The notes under the pieces are model-generated. The model worked only from the letters and a program-made list of their open reading frames with translations. It was not told where the DNA came from and made no database searches. This document shows positions 8,418-17,896 of a stretch of 43,952 bases of DNA, piece after piece. The DNA comes from JBJTUH01 sp044346175 (GTDB taxonomy: Bacteria > Cyanobacteriota > Vampirovibrionia > Vampirovibrionales > JAJTHC01), in contig JBIIZQ010000016.1 in assembly GCA_044346175.1 (NCBI GenBank), positions 1-43,952 of the forward strand, given 5' to 3'. Every line of letters begins with the position of its first letter. Positions within the stretch are counted from its first letter, which is position 1. Made by a program: the position numbers and the translations under genes.

Positions 8418-11400
8418 CTAGGTATCCCAAGCCAAGGTTAAGATTTGAGGTTGAAGATACTTGCGTGTGGCAGGCTGAGGAAGGTCCTCCCTACGTTCTG
8501 AAGCAGCCGTGACCACAGAGGGTGAAGCGACTTGTGCCAAGGCGGTATCCAGTGGGGCTTCTGAGAAAGTCTGTTGTGCATGGTGAGGTAACAACGACCA
8601 ATGGGATGCCGAGATGGGCATAAAATGCTCATTCATACGTAGCGTCACCCTAAGAATGGTTGCGTTATGCCAATGCTTCACACCATGTTGAAGAATCGGC
8701 TTAAGGACACTCGTGGTAAGATGTTGATGGATGGCATCCAGAAACCACTGTTTTTGATAGTAATACTGTGCGAGATGCTCAGGAAGTTGTGTATCCCATT
8801 CCAATATCACTTTTGCCGAGAACGCTTCAGGTGCCAGTAAGCTTTCCAAATACCACCGTAAATAACGTGTCAGGTCACTAAGCGACCACTGCATCGCTTG
8901 GGTCACATGAGGAGCTTGGGTATCTAAGCTTGACCATGACAAGCCAAAACGAGGGGTCATCCCACTCAAAGACATCGTTACAGGGGATAAGCCAAGCAAA
9001 TGTTCTGAACTGGTAGCGACATCAGGCAAAAGACTTTTTTCAGAAAGCCATTGCTGCCATTGCTTATAAGGCTCCTGCAAATAATGAGCTATATTCTCTT
9101 GAGACCTATGTGCAACATCTAAACCAAGTGCCGAAGCTCTTAACACACAAAGTATAGGTGTACTGGCTTTAAGCAACACGGGTTGGGTTGGGTGCATACT
9201 TTCACCCTGAAGTGTCAAACGCATCAGAAGTTTGACAAACCCTTGGTGTCTTCGATGGGCAGCCTGTTGGCTTACTGTATAACACCCCAGAGAGGGTTCT
9301 GTAGGAGGAGGGGCTTGCGTGACTGAGGATGGTTGCTCCCACACCAGCGGGGCAAACAAATGGTCAGCATGATGAATCACACTGATAAGGGGTCGTTGGT
9401 CGTTTTGTGCCACTTGGGTCGCTTCTTTAAATTGTTCAATCCACTGTTTAAGCCATTGCTGATAACTAAAGTCATCCTGAAGGGCTTGGCGTAAACTGTC
9501 AATATTGGTAACCCAGACCCTATGGCGAGCAGGACTCACCGTCATAACACTCATCAATCTTGGATGGGCAGTATCTGTTGTCGTAAAACCTTCCCGTTTT
9601 GTATGAGGCATGGCGGTCACACGGCGTGAGGTAACCTCCCCTAAATGCCACTGTTGTAGCCACAGAATAAGCCAAGTCTCAATCACACGGGGTTCATCTT
9701 CACACAAAGCCTTTAGCCCTTCAGAGGGTGGCCACTGTAATGCACGATGTGCTTTCACACGCACCTGTTCCTGGTGGTTTGAGGCATCGGGTTGCCAAGC
9801 TTTTAGCACATCTGCATAAGTAGCCGCCAAGTGGGCAGGCATGAAAAACCAGGGGTTCGCAGTACGAGAGGCAGGCGGCTTCACACGCACCCATACTTTC
9901 TGACTTCGTTGATATACAAGCCCAAGATGGGTCGCTTCTTTCTTGAAGAGCTTTTCCCACTGATAGGGTACTTTATAACGTTGCAAGATGGGTTCGAGCG
10001 TATTAGCCAGCATAACACTCATCCCATACCAGTTGGGACGTGTAAAACACTGAAGAATCCCCTGAAAAGTGGGCAATGTGAGCTGTGGTATCCACGTTTG
10101 GATATGACTCAAGAGGAAATGTGTCAAACCGCTATGAGGCATCTGTTGAAAGGTCTGTAACCACCAGTGTGCGGCAATCGTCTGAAAATTCTCTCTTTGC
10201 ATAATCACAGCAGTTTGCCAACGTAACAGGCTTTGAATGGTCTGTTTTTGGGTTCGTTGATACGTTAACAAGACATGCTTGAACATCATCAAGGTTTCTT
10301 CTGAAAGGTGTTCCCAATGGAGCAACACCACACGCCCCGAGGTGGGTGGCACGAGGGTTTCAAACTGAGCGGGTAACTCCCCCTGAAAACAAGCTTGAAT
10401 CATAGCTTCCACATGTTGGCGTTCAGTACCCGCCAACATGGCAGGGTGGGTATCACTTTTTTGCATCCACTGCAACAAACGATACAAGAGACGGTACTCA
10501 TCCCACGACACGCTAGGTGCTTGGTATTTCCCTGAAGAAGAGGAGGAGGAGCCTGTACGTGGTGCATAACGCTCCTCGGTATGGGGGGTCTCTTTATTCG
10601 ACTGGTGTGTACGAGGATACAAAGTATCTCTTAAACTTTGAGCTTGATGCTGCTCAAGCAGTGCACGGGTTAGGGGCAAAAACAGTTTTTGTAACATCGC
10701 CAACAAAACAGCTTCCTGCTGTGCCACAGGAAGGGCTTCTTTGAGGAGCTTTTCCCAGACTTGCACCTCAAGAGAAATATGCTCATACGTATCAACCAGA
10801 ATGGGATGAAGTAAACACGTAGACTCCTCTTGCAGAAGCGTTTGCAGACCATCCATCCAGCCATCAATAGGTGCCACACCATGGGCATGCTTTGCCAAAT
10901 AGGCTTGCATTAAACTTTGAGGGCGAGACTTTTTCCGAGAAGCCTGTTTTGTAGCCTCACGGCGTGTCAATGTATGAGATGACGCACCCGAAAAGCCCAA
11001 TATACCCTCTCGAGTCGTAGCACTTGGGGTTTGCATCGCCATGACAGGATAAGAAGTGTGTTTGATATGGCTTTGAAGCAAACGCTGGTGCCAGTCAACT
11101 CGAATACTATGTTGAAGATGTTTTTGAAATAAACACCAATTTAAAGGACTCGGCTTACCATGATGATGGAGCCAATGTGCCATATCCTGCATAAGTGCTT
11201 CAGTAGCTTGGAAAGGCAAATATTCTCCTGAGTGGAGTCCTTCTTTCGCACGCTTGAGGGTGGCATCTAAGGCATGTCTAACATGGCGTGGTGTCACGAT
11301 AGGCGTTAAGAATGGAACCGTTTCATAGACCCATCCCTGCACTTTAGCCCACCAAGCAAGGGGTCTTTGTTTTGAAAGCGAGATACCTTCATGTGCCAAA

Positions 11401-11735
11401 CTTTCATGTGCCAAACTGTCCGTATGACCAAGCGAAGCAAGTAAAGTATCGAGAGAGGCTTCTGATGAAGGGCTGTCAGACAAAAACAGGGGTGAAAACG
11501 GGGCATGCGTAGAGGAGGTAGGCAACCCTTCAGTATGTGAGTGTTCTTTTACAAGCCGTCGGATGTCTTCAGGTTCTGTATGATAGTGGGATGTCTTTGT
11601 GACAGGGGTTTTATGAAATACAGCCAATGCGACAGCCTCGTCTGATTCAGACAAGGTTGCAACGGGAAGGGGAGCATGCTCAGACGGAGAAGGAGTCTCT
11701 TCAGAGGACGTTTGAGCAGGAGAATAATCCATCAC
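8418..11735 (-). CDS. Large orphan protein, possible degenerate AAA+/Clp-like C-terminus
   Basis: I do not recognise this 1105-residue protein by overall sequence. The N-terminal ~130 residues are Ser/Thr/Pro/Glu-rich and look disordered. A serine run (about residue 395) marks a linker, and the rest is helical and rich in Gln, His and Trp. No membrane segment or signal peptide is evident. From about residue 780 to 1060 the order of elements loosely resembles the second AAA+ module of ClpB-type unfoldases: a Walker-B-like LISVIHHADHL, then a strand LLKASTPILCVL, then a helical small domain with YYQKQWFLDAIHQHL and ILRVTL. No intact Walker A or arginine finger is visible, so ATPase activity is doubtful. 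The start is GTG 11735 followed by ATG 11732, with no clear ribosome site. The long open frame with many shadow ORFs supports it as coding. Confidence 0.8.
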   Translation of the reverse strand: MMDYSPAQTSSEETPSPSEHAPLPVATLSESDEAVALAVFHKTPVTKTSHYHTEPEDIRRLVKEHSHTEGLPTSSTHAPFSPLFLSDSPSSEASLDTLLASLGHTDSLAHESLAHEGISLSKQRPLAWWAKVQGWVYETVPFLTPIVTPRHVRHALDATLKRAKEGLHSGEYLPFQATEALMQDMAHWLHHHGKPSPLNWCLFQKHLQHSIRVDWHQRLLQSHIKHTSYPVMAMQTPSATTREGILGFSGASSHTLTRREATKQASRKKSRPQSLMQAYLAKHAHGVAPIDGWMDGLQTLLQEESTCLLHPILVDTYEHISLEVQVWEKLLKEALPVAQQEAVLLAMLQKLFLPLTRALLEQHQAQSLRDTLYPRTHQSNKETPHTEERYAPRTGSSSSSSGKYQAPSVSWDEYRLLYRLLQWMQKSDTHPAMLAGTERQHVEAMIQACFQGELPAQFETLVPPTSGRVVLLHWEHLSEETLMMFKHVLLTYQRTQKQTIQSLLRWQTAVIMQRENFQTIAAHWWLQTFQQMPHSGLTHFLLSHIQTWIPQLTLPTFQGILQCFTRPNWYGMSVMLANTLEPILQRYKVPYQWEKLFKKEATHLGLVYQRSQKVWVRVKPPASRTANPWFFMPAHLAATYADVLKAWQPDASNHQEQVRVKAHRALQWPPSEGLKALCEDEPRVIETWLILWLQQWHLGEVTSRRVTAMPHTKREGFTTTDTAHPRLMSVMTVSPARHRVWVTNIDSLRQALQDDFSYQQWLKQWIEQFKEATQVAQNDQRPLISVIHHADHLFAPLVWEQPSSVTQAPPPTEPSLGCYTVSQQAAHRRHQGFVKLLMRLTLQGESMHPTQPVLLKASTPILCVLRASALGLDVAHRSQENIAHYLQEPYKQWQQWLSEKSLLPDVATSSEHLLGLSPVTMSLSGMTPRFGLSWSSLDTQAPHVTQAMQWSLSDLTRYLRWYLESLLAPEAFSAKVILEWDTQLPEHLAQYYYQKQWFLDAIHQHLTTSVLKPILQHGVKHWHNATILRVTLRMNEHFMPISASHWSLLPHHAQQTFSEAPLDTALAQVASPSVVTAASERREDLPQPATRKYLQPQILTLAWDT

Positions 11736-12604
11736 AGCAGAAAAACGCCTAAGTCAAAAGTTATCATTATGGTACATAACACGCAACACACTCAGCATAG
11801 AACAACACCTCATCACTCTTTAAAAACAACGCTTACCCCCGAGGCGGTCGAGTTTTACACGCATCTTTTGATGAATACCAAGCACCCTATGAAGATTACA
11901 GCACGCTACTCACGGCAAGCCATAAACCTCATTCCTTGCTTCACATGACAACACAGACCCCCCAAGACATGCTTACAAGCCTCTAATCGCTTAAGTACCT
12001 AACGTTTGTCACCCAAGTACTTAAAGGGGAGTGTCTTGAGGAAGGTATCTCAAAGAAGAGCAACGATTGAAAAAGGCTTCATACATGCCTCTTCTAGTGT
12101 AAGGGGAAGTGTTCACGCCACGCAAGGACATTTTGTACTTTATTAAAGCAAATTTTTTGAAGAGATGCTATCAAAAGATTTAAAGTGTTACATTACGAAA
12201 TAAAACAAACATGTGGAGTAATAAAAAACCCCTAAAGCTTTTATCAAGCAGTAGAGGCATATTCCATTGACCACAATAGAAAAATAAGGAAGGGAAATGA
12301 GATAGTTCGTCAGTATCTTGCACAGGAGCTACGCCACAAAGCTCCTCACCTTTGGTGCATACAAGCACTCATAGGCAAAAGAACGGCACTGATAAAGATA
12401 TTGACCCTTGAATCCTGTATGGTATGCGGTGGCTAGCACCGTTATATCCCTAAAAGCAATCGCTTTCGCAGATGCTCCTAGGCATGTTGGCAGTCTCTTC
12501 AAAACGAGTAAAATAGAAGGTTGTCCCTGTTGGATAGTTTAATAAAACCTAGTGTTCTCCTGAAATTGCCTATGCGGAATTTTACATAAAGATAGACCCC
12601 GCAC
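11736..12604. other. About 0.87 kb without a convincing gene
   Basis: This stretch lies between the orphan gene and the rpsP terminator. It holds inverted repeats (TTAAGTAC at 11991-11998 with GTACTTAA at 12017-12024; AGGAGCT at 12324-12330 with AGCTCCT at 12340-12346). It also holds two short ORFs, a 59-codon frame from 11769 (+) and a 62-codon frame from 12368 (-). Neither ORF has a ribosome site or a recognisable product. No tRNA, tmRNA, RNase P or SRP signature was seen. It may hold a small RNA or the remains of a lost gene. Confidence 0.5.
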
Positions 12605-12641
12605 AAAAGCCCTAGTATTCATAAAGAACACTAGGGCTTTT
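12605..12641 (-). terminator. Terminator of rpsP
   Basis: Perfect 12-bp arms, AAAAGCCCTAGT and ACTAGGGCTTTT, flank a 13-nt loop. They start 20 bp beyond the rpsP stop and give T-runs on both strands, so this is a strong intrinsic terminator for rpsP. Confidence 0.88.
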
Positions 12642-12661
12642 AGTATTAGAAGAGAAGTGAA

Positions 12662-13018
12662 CTACTCGCCTTCAGAAGGGGCAGCGTCAGCAACAGCCGT
12701 TTCGTCTTTTTTAACGATAAGCTCTTTACGCTCTTTCTTGGGCAGTTCAATCACAGCTTGGGCAGCTTCAGCCCCTTGGGCTTCAGCAAATTTCGCAACA
12801 ACCGTATGCAACCAAGCCACAGTTTCAGTAGGGGTAGCACCCTTCTTTACCCAAGCGGCATAGCCTTCAAGGTCAAGACGGACTTTTTTTTGCATGGGGT
12901 CATAAAACCCAAGTTCAGCAATCGAAGCACCATCACGACGAGAAGTACTGTTTGCCAAGACAACACGGTAAAAGGGTTTTTTCTTACGACCACCGCGCTT
13001 TAAACGAATTTTCAACAT
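12662..13018 (-). CDS. rpsP: 30S ribosomal protein S16
   Basis: The N-terminus MLKIRLKRGGRKKKPFYRVV and the following DGASIAELGFYDP are diagnostic of bS16, a small-subunit assembly protein. The core is about 80 residues. A charged Ala/Glu/Lys-rich tail extends it to 118 residues, which is within the range seen for long S16 variants. The common neighbours rimM, trmD and rplS are absent, so it appears monocistronic, ending in a strong terminator. About 255 bp separate it from ruvA upstream, enough for its own promoter. Confidence 0.97.
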   Translation of the reverse strand: MLKIRLKRGGRKKKPFYRVVLANSTSRRDGASIAELGFYDPMQKKVRLDLEGYAAWVKKGATPTETVAWLHTVVAKFAEAQGAEAAQAVIELPKKERKELIVKKDETAVADAAPSEGE

Positions 13019-13273
13019 AGTAGGGATGTACTTTCTTGAGGTTACATGGAAGTCTAATAAAAAGAAGGGGTTTTAAAAACCATAGCGACGAACATAACTT
13101 ACACTGTGTATTCTGACATCTGCTCAGCTTAGAGGCTTAGTTTTTGTACGAGTTTCACAAAACGATACAAACGCAATATCATTTAAGAAACACAACGAGC
13201 AATAGAACGGGTGTTGATTGCTCTGTAACCAAAAACCTTAGCAACGAACAGACATCATCGTACTGTACTTTAC

Positions 13274-14086
13274 CTATTTTTGACGTGCTAGCCACTTTAG
13301 GCACTGTTGAAGCAAAACTTCTGTCGTGGGTGGGATTGCAGTATCAAGGGTCGTATCAGCAGTTTGCACAGTGGAAGCGGAGGATAACATAGGGTTCATC
13401 TGCGCATCTTTATAGTGTATCTCAGAGGGTATCACAGCGTCTAGTGCCTCTTCAATATGACGGGCATCGTAGCCTAAATCTCGTAATACTTGTTTAAGGT
13501 CAGCTCTGAGTACGTCTTGAGCCTGCGTCTGCTTTGCCTTGTGTCCTTGTGGAGTGTCCGCAAAAGCATGAGGCAGTAATTGCCCAAGAGGCGAGAGGGC
13601 GATAGGACTCAGCGGTGTCTCATACCCTTCAAGCTTGTCTTTCAGTTCAACACACAGTTTTTCAGCAGCACGCTTGCCCACGCCTTTGGCTTGCGTGAGG
13701 GCTTTAATGTCTTGGGCTTGAATAGCACTCACAAGGGCTTCAGGACGGAGGCAACTCATGAGACCAAGTGCTGTTTTATGTCCGATACCATTACTATTCA
13801 AAAGGAGTATAAACAGGTCACGCTCGGCTTCATGCTCAAATCCTGTAAGTGTCCAAGCGTCTTCTCGTATCTGCATATGCGTATAAAGGGCAACACGTTT
13901 TGCGGAAGGGTCGCTTGTGGTGGTCGCACGGGTCAGTACGGCTTGCCAAGTGTAGGCACTTACCCAAACCTGCAACCCCATGCCAAGAGGTGCCACCCAA
14001 ACCAAAATAGGTATCCCAACTTCTTCCGTAAGCTGTGTTGGATGACACGCTAAGCCTCGATACTCACCTTCTAAGTACTGTAACAT
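13274..14086 (-). CDS. ruvA: Holliday junction branch migration protein RuvA
   Basis: The two helix-hairpin-helix motifs of RuvA are clear: LLNSNGIGHKTALGLMS and QAKGVGKRAAEKLCVELKDKL. The N-terminal OB-fold with REDAWTLTGF precedes them. The C-terminal domain III, which contacts RuvB, is recognisable as VLRDLGYDARHIEEALD. RuvA tetramers bind Holliday junctions and load the RuvB motor. At 270 residues it is longer than the usual ~200, with extra sequence in the OB domain, in the flexible linker before domain III, and a C-terminal tail ending CLKWLARQK. ruvB and ruvC are not adjacent. It lies 78 bp after lgt on the same strand. Confidence 0.95.
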   Translation of the reverse strand: MLQYLEGEYRGLACHPTQLTEEVGIPILVWVAPLGMGLQVWVSAYTWQAVLTRATTTSDPSAKRVALYTHMQIREDAWTLTGFEHEAERDLFILLLNSNGIGHKTALGLMSCLRPEALVSAIQAQDIKALTQAKGVGKRAAEKLCVELKDKLEGYETPLSPIALSPLGQLLPHAFADTPQGHKAKQTQAQDVLRADLKQVLRDLGYDARHIEEALDAVIPSEIHYKDAQMNPMLSSASTVQTADTTLDTAIPPTTEVLLQQCLKWLARQK

Positions 14087-14164
14087 AGGGTTCTATAAAG
14101 TACTTTCTTTAATAAACTTAATTTTTATCGCTTCATGGGGCATCACGAATAGACACAAAACACC

Positions 14165-15031
14165 TTACTTACACGTGGGCTTGACGCTCACGTGTTGCGA
14201 GCGAACCATCAGAAACAAGCCTACCATCCCTACAACTACCCCCAGTAGGCTTACCCACTGCGACACGCTTAAACCGCCCACAGGAATGGTATCGCCTCGG
14301 CAAGCTTCTACCATGAAACGCAGTATGCCATAGCTTATCAAAAACACACAACACAAGAACCCTTTAGGTAAGTATTTTTCAACAAACCCCAGCCCTTGTG
14401 CATGCCTCTCAAGCCAATAAAGACCAAGCGTAATGCCCAATGCCCCCAAGGCTTCATATAAAGGGGCTGGATGAACACCCGATCCATGCGTAGGGTGACT
14501 AGGAGGGTAATGCACCCCCCAAGGCAAGCTGGTCATGGCACCATAACAACATCCCGCAAACCAACATCCGATACGCCCGAATACCAAGCCTAAACTCGCC
14601 AAAGGTGCAAAACTATCTAAAAGACTCAAAAAGGTCTCAAAAAATGTGAAAGGTGTTTTCGTGTGTTCCTGAACGCTTTGATATTTTTTCTGAGTATACC
14701 AAGCACTCACCCCACCTAGTGCAAGGATGGCACCCAATAACCCGCCATACCATACTAATCCGCCTGAAAACCCCAACACCTGCCAAAAACTCGCCCATGA
14801 AACGATCACATGCCATTGATAAAAAGCGTACCAGAGCTTCGCACCCGCCATGGCACCAAGCCACATAAAGGCATAGGTCATATCAGGACAGAGGGGCTTG
14901 AGTATCGCTTGCCGTGAGGGATGCTCAAAGCGTTTGGGGAGTAAAAACCAAGCGAGTAAAAAAGCACAGGCAACACATACGCCAAAGCTATACAAAGGTA
15001 AAAAACCGATATAACCTAAAATGGGGTGCAT
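14165..15031 (-). CDS. lgt: Prolipoprotein diacylglyceryl transferase Lgt
   Basis: This 288-residue integral membrane protein has about seven hydrophobic segments and the Lgt pattern: the N-terminal MHPILGYIGFLPLYSFGV, then GGLVWYGGLLGA, then GRIGCWFAGCCYG, then HPAPLYEA, then RFMVEACRGD. It transfers diacylglycerol from phosphatidylglycerol to the lipobox cysteine of prolipoproteins at the inner membrane. The central signature is the GCCYG variant rather than the E. coli type GRIGNF...NGE, and Tyr replaces the E. coli His103-like position. I know this variant from other Lgt homologues, so activity is still expected. It lies upstream of ruvA on the same strand and divergent from frr. Confidence 0.93.
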   Translation of the reverse strand: MHPILGYIGFLPLYSFGVCVACAFLLAWFLLPKRFEHPSRQAILKPLCPDMTYAFMWLGAMAGAKLWYAFYQWHVIVSWASFWQVLGFSGGLVWYGGLLGAILALGGVSAWYTQKKYQSVQEHTKTPFTFFETFLSLLDSFAPLASLGLVFGRIGCWFAGCCYGAMTSLPWGVHYPPSHPTHGSGVHPAPLYEALGALGITLGLYWLERHAQGLGFVEKYLPKGFLCCVFLISYGILRFMVEACRGDTIPVGGLSVSQWVSLLGVVVGMVGLFLMVRSQHVSVKPTCK

Positions 15032-15321
15032 GAGGCTTGAACTTCTAAGGGTATCGTGGGTAGCTTACTCGGTATTATCACTAGGAAAGGCAGGCTATGG
15101 AGCATCGACAAAGATGAAAAACAAAAGAACAACGGTTCTGAAATCCTTGAATCAATCCCACTATATCATAATGGATTGTGCTACTATAGGGTGAAATGAT
15201 GTCCTAAGTGTTTTGGCGTGTCAATATACCTAAAACGTATTTTGATTTGAATGCCTTTTCTCACACCCTAACACCCTCCTTTTTTGATAACACCATGCCT
15301 TGAAAGGGATGACTAACCACC

Positions 15322-15900
15322 ATGATGATGAATACTTCAATGACGGATACCGAACTTTTTGAACACGCTGAAGAGAAGATGCAAAAAGCGATTCAATCCT
15401 TGCAACATGAGTTAGCAGGATTACGCACAGGGCGAGCCAATGCCACGATTCTTGATCGTGTCCAAGTAGACTATTACGGTACCCCAACCCCCTTAAAGCA
15501 TATGGCTAATATTGCCGTAGTAGATAGTCAAACGCTCTCCATTCAGCCTTTTGATAAAGGTCAAGTGCCTGCGATTGAAAAAGCGATTCAAAAAGCTGAC
15601 TTGGGTTTGTCTCCTATCAGTGACAGTAATGGCATTCGTTTGAATATTCCCGTACTCACCGAAGAGCGTCGTAAAGACATGGTGAAGCAAGTGAAACGCC
15701 TTGGCGAAGATTTCAGGGTTGCCGTCAGAAATGTACGTCGTGATTTAACCGATGGACTAGACAAGTATAAGAAAGAAGCCAATATCTCTGAAGATGAGCT
15801 TCGTCGTTCTCAAGAGAAAGCTCAAAAGCTAACTGACAAATACACTGCTGAAGTCGACAAACTGGTACTCTCGAAAGAGAAAGACCTTTTAAGCGTCTAA
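15322..15900 (+). CDS. frr: Ribosome recycling factor
   Basis: The 192-residue protein matches RRF through its length. Clear segments are HELAGLRTGRANATILDRV, VDYYGTPTPLKHMA and LTEERRKDMVKQVKRLGEDFRVAVRNVRRD. RRF splits post-termination ribosomes together with EF-G. The gene begins with three consecutive ATG codons, and the third (MNTSMTD) would also serve. An AAGGGAT stretch lies about 12 bp upstream. It is followed after 90 bp by cdsA, the classical frr-cdsA order, although pyrH and tsf are not upstream here. Confidence 0.97.
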   Translation: MMMNTSMTDTELFEHAEEKMQKAIQSLQHELAGLRTGRANATILDRVQVDYYGTPTPLKHMANIAVVDSQTLSIQPFDKGQVPAIEKAIQKADLGLSPISDSNGIRLNIPVLTEERRKDMVKQVKRLGEDFRVAVRNVRRDLTDGLDKYKKEANISEDELRRSQEKAQKLTDKYTAEVDKLVLSKEKDLLSV

Positions 15901-15990
15901 GGAAGACTTTCAGACTTTGGCTCTTAATCTACTTCATCACTGTGAAAGGTCTGTCAAACCTCGTCTTAGGTTTGGCGTTCGCTCCTATTT

Positions 15991-16941
15991 ATGACTGTCC
16001 CCCTTATGCCCTCCTCTGAAGAAACCGTTACCTCTGTACAACCTACCACGCACTTCCGCTCTCGGGTGCTTGTCGGCTGGATACTCATTCTTTCTGTGTT
16101 TGCAGTGGCTTATATCGGGACGCTTCCTTGGGCGGTACTGGTTTTAGTAGCCGTTGTGTTGATGTCTCGTGAACTTTTTCAGATGATGGATGTTCGTGGA
16201 CTTCATCCTTCTCGAATGGCATTTATCGTAGGGACAAGCTTACTATGGTACGCCGTAGCCTCGGCAAAACTTACTTGGATACTCCCTGCGTTAACCTTTG
16301 CACTTTGTACCACCTTTTTTAGGTTTCTGTTTCGTCCTAAAAAAGGCACCATGGCTGATATTGGTGCCACACTGGTTGCACTGATTTATCTTGGGTTGCT
16401 TCCACCTCACATGATGCTTATTCGTCAATTGGAACGCTGGCCCGACACGTTTGTACAAGCCATGACGGTGTTTGGCTCTGTTTCCCCTCATATCACACCG
16501 GGCTTTTTTTATCTGGTGTGGGTGTGTTGCATGGTCGCTGCGTCCGATGTTTTCGCTTATTATATTGGGAAGCAGTGGGGTAAACACTTGTTATGGCCTC
16601 AGGTGAGTCCTAAAAAAACCAAAGAAGGTGCCTTAGGAGGGCTTCTTGGGGGTATCTTTTTTGGGATACTTGGGGGGAGCTTACTCCATTTACCTTGGTA
16701 TCATGGCGTGGTGCTTGCCACACTTCTAGTATTAAATGCTCAGATGGGTGACTTGGTAGAGAGTATGATTAAACGTGATGCGGGAATCAAGGACTCTGGC
16801 ACGGCTCTTGCAGGACATGGCGGGGTACTAGACCGCATGGATAGTTACCTCTTTTCTGGCGTTGTAGCTTACTACTATATTCATTGGCTGATTTTAAAGC
16901 AAGGCTTATACCAAGATTTTTTCGCTTCTTGGTTACACTAA
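15991..16941 (+). CDS. cdsA: Phosphatidate cytidylyltransferase CdsA
   Basis: This 316-residue multi-pass membrane protein carries the CdsA signature near its C-terminus: SMIKRDAGIKDSGTALAGH, then GGVLDRMDSYLF. Upstream, SDVFAYYIGKQWGKH and SPKKTKEGALGG are typical family motifs. The enzyme makes CDP-diacylglycerol from phosphatidic acid and CTP, the branch point for phospholipids. Helices begin after a 25-residue cytoplasmic N-terminus. It lies between frr and rnc on the plus strand and probably forms one transcript with frr. Confidence 0.96.
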   Translation: MTVPLMPSSEETVTSVQPTTHFRSRVLVGWILILSVFAVAYIGTLPWAVLVLVAVVLMSRELFQMMDVRGLHPSRMAFIVGTSLLWYAVASAKLTWILPALTFALCTTFFRFLFRPKKGTMADIGATLVALIYLGLLPPHMMLIRQLERWPDTFVQAMTVFGSVSPHITPGFFYLVWVCCMVAASDVFAYYIGKQWGKHLLWPQVSPKKTKEGALGGLLGGIFFGILGGSLLHLPWYHGVVLATLLVLNAQMGDLVESMIKRDAGIKDSGTALAGHGGVLDRMDSYLFSGVVAYYYIHWLILKQGLYQDFFASWLH

Positions 16942-17063
16942 GTATCAATGCGTTTGACGTGACAACGAATACGCAAGGCTCTGAGCATGACCCTTCAACA
17001 CAGCATCGCTTGGCACATACTTTTGTATTCACAACCATGGTATTTCAGAGATAATTTTATTTT

Positions 17064-17888
17064 ATGACAGACACTTCTCAAACTCCTAAGCCTATTTCTA
17101 TTCCCTACACCGCTGAAGGCTTTTTACCTCAAGCGTCTGGCTATCAGCCTTTACAGCAACAGGTAAAACACCTACTTGAAACCCATCACCTGCCGTTACC
17201 CACAACCTCCAAGCAGTGGCAACGTGTGGAAGATGCGTTTATTCATTCGTCCTACCGTTACGAAAAAGGACTTTACGACCCCACTATCCCCGACCCTTAC
17301 GAACGGTTAGAGTTTCTAGGCGATGCCATTTTAAAGTGGACACTCAGTGATTTGCTCTTTGAAACCTTCCCACTCTATAACGAGGGGCAGATGACAAAAA
17401 TTCGCTCAGTCATTGTGAGTGATAAGCTTTTAGCGAAAATTGCACAGGAGCTAGGATTTGGAGCATTGATGCTTTTGGGGGTCTCAGAACTCAAAGCACA
17501 GGGACGACAAAAAGTCAGTAATCTTGCCTGCGTCATGGAAGCCTTTTTAGGAGGCATGTATCTTAATGTCAAACACAATCCTGAAGCCTTGCAAGCCCTC
17601 GTCTCATGGATTCACACCCTATGGCAACCTCATTTGGAACAGGCGGATGCCAGTGCCACTAAAAATAATTACAAAGCCGTTTTACAAGAGTGGACACAGG
17701 GACAAGGTCTCGGACTTCCTGAGTATATTTTAGATACTGAAGAAGGACCTTCGCATAAACGCACCTTTACCATAAGTGTTTGGGTACAAGGCGCTCACCA
17801 AGGGACGGGCAAAGGGGACTCTAAAAAAGAGGCTCAGCAACAAGCCGCTAAAAAGGCATTACAATCCCTAGGGGCTTTGGAAATATAA
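17064..17888 (+). CDS. rnc: Ribonuclease III, with an atypical active-site residue
   Basis: This 274-residue protein has the RNase III signature ERLEFLGDAILKWTLSDLLF near residues 80-99 and a C-terminal double-stranded RNA-binding domain (NYKAVLQEWTQG to KKEAQQQAAKKALQSLG). RNase III cleaves double-stranded RNA in rRNA and mRNA maturation. The first acidic cluster (Glu, Glu, Asp) is intact. In the second metal-binding motif, usually D-x-x-E-A, the sequence reads CVMEA, so Cys156 replaces the normally conserved Asp while Glu159 is kept. An N-terminal extension of about 25 residues is present. The downstream end is convergent with the Panacea-linked gene, only 8 bp away. Confidence 0.96.
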   Translation: MTDTSQTPKPISIPYTAEGFLPQASGYQPLQQQVKHLLETHHLPLPTTSKQWQRVEDAFIHSSYRYEKGLYDPTIPDPYERLEFLGDAILKWTLSDLLFETFPLYNEGQMTKIRSVIVSDKLLAKIAQELGFGALMLLGVSELKAQGRQKVSNLACVMEAFLGGMYLNVKHNPEALQALVSWIHTLWQPHLEQADASATKNNYKAVLQEWTQGQGLGLPEYILDTEEGPSHKRTFTISVWVQGAHQGTGKGDSKKEAQQQAAKKALQSLGALEI

Positions 17889-17896
17889 GTTAAGCT

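Noticed and set aside
11769..11948. 59-codon plus-strand ORF, His/Thr-rich
   Set aside because: No ribosome site or family; it is part of a longer frame that overlaps the orphan gene.
12180..12368. 62-codon minus-strand ORF
   Set aside because: No ribosome site, no recognised domain, and surrounded by AT-rich non-coding sequence.
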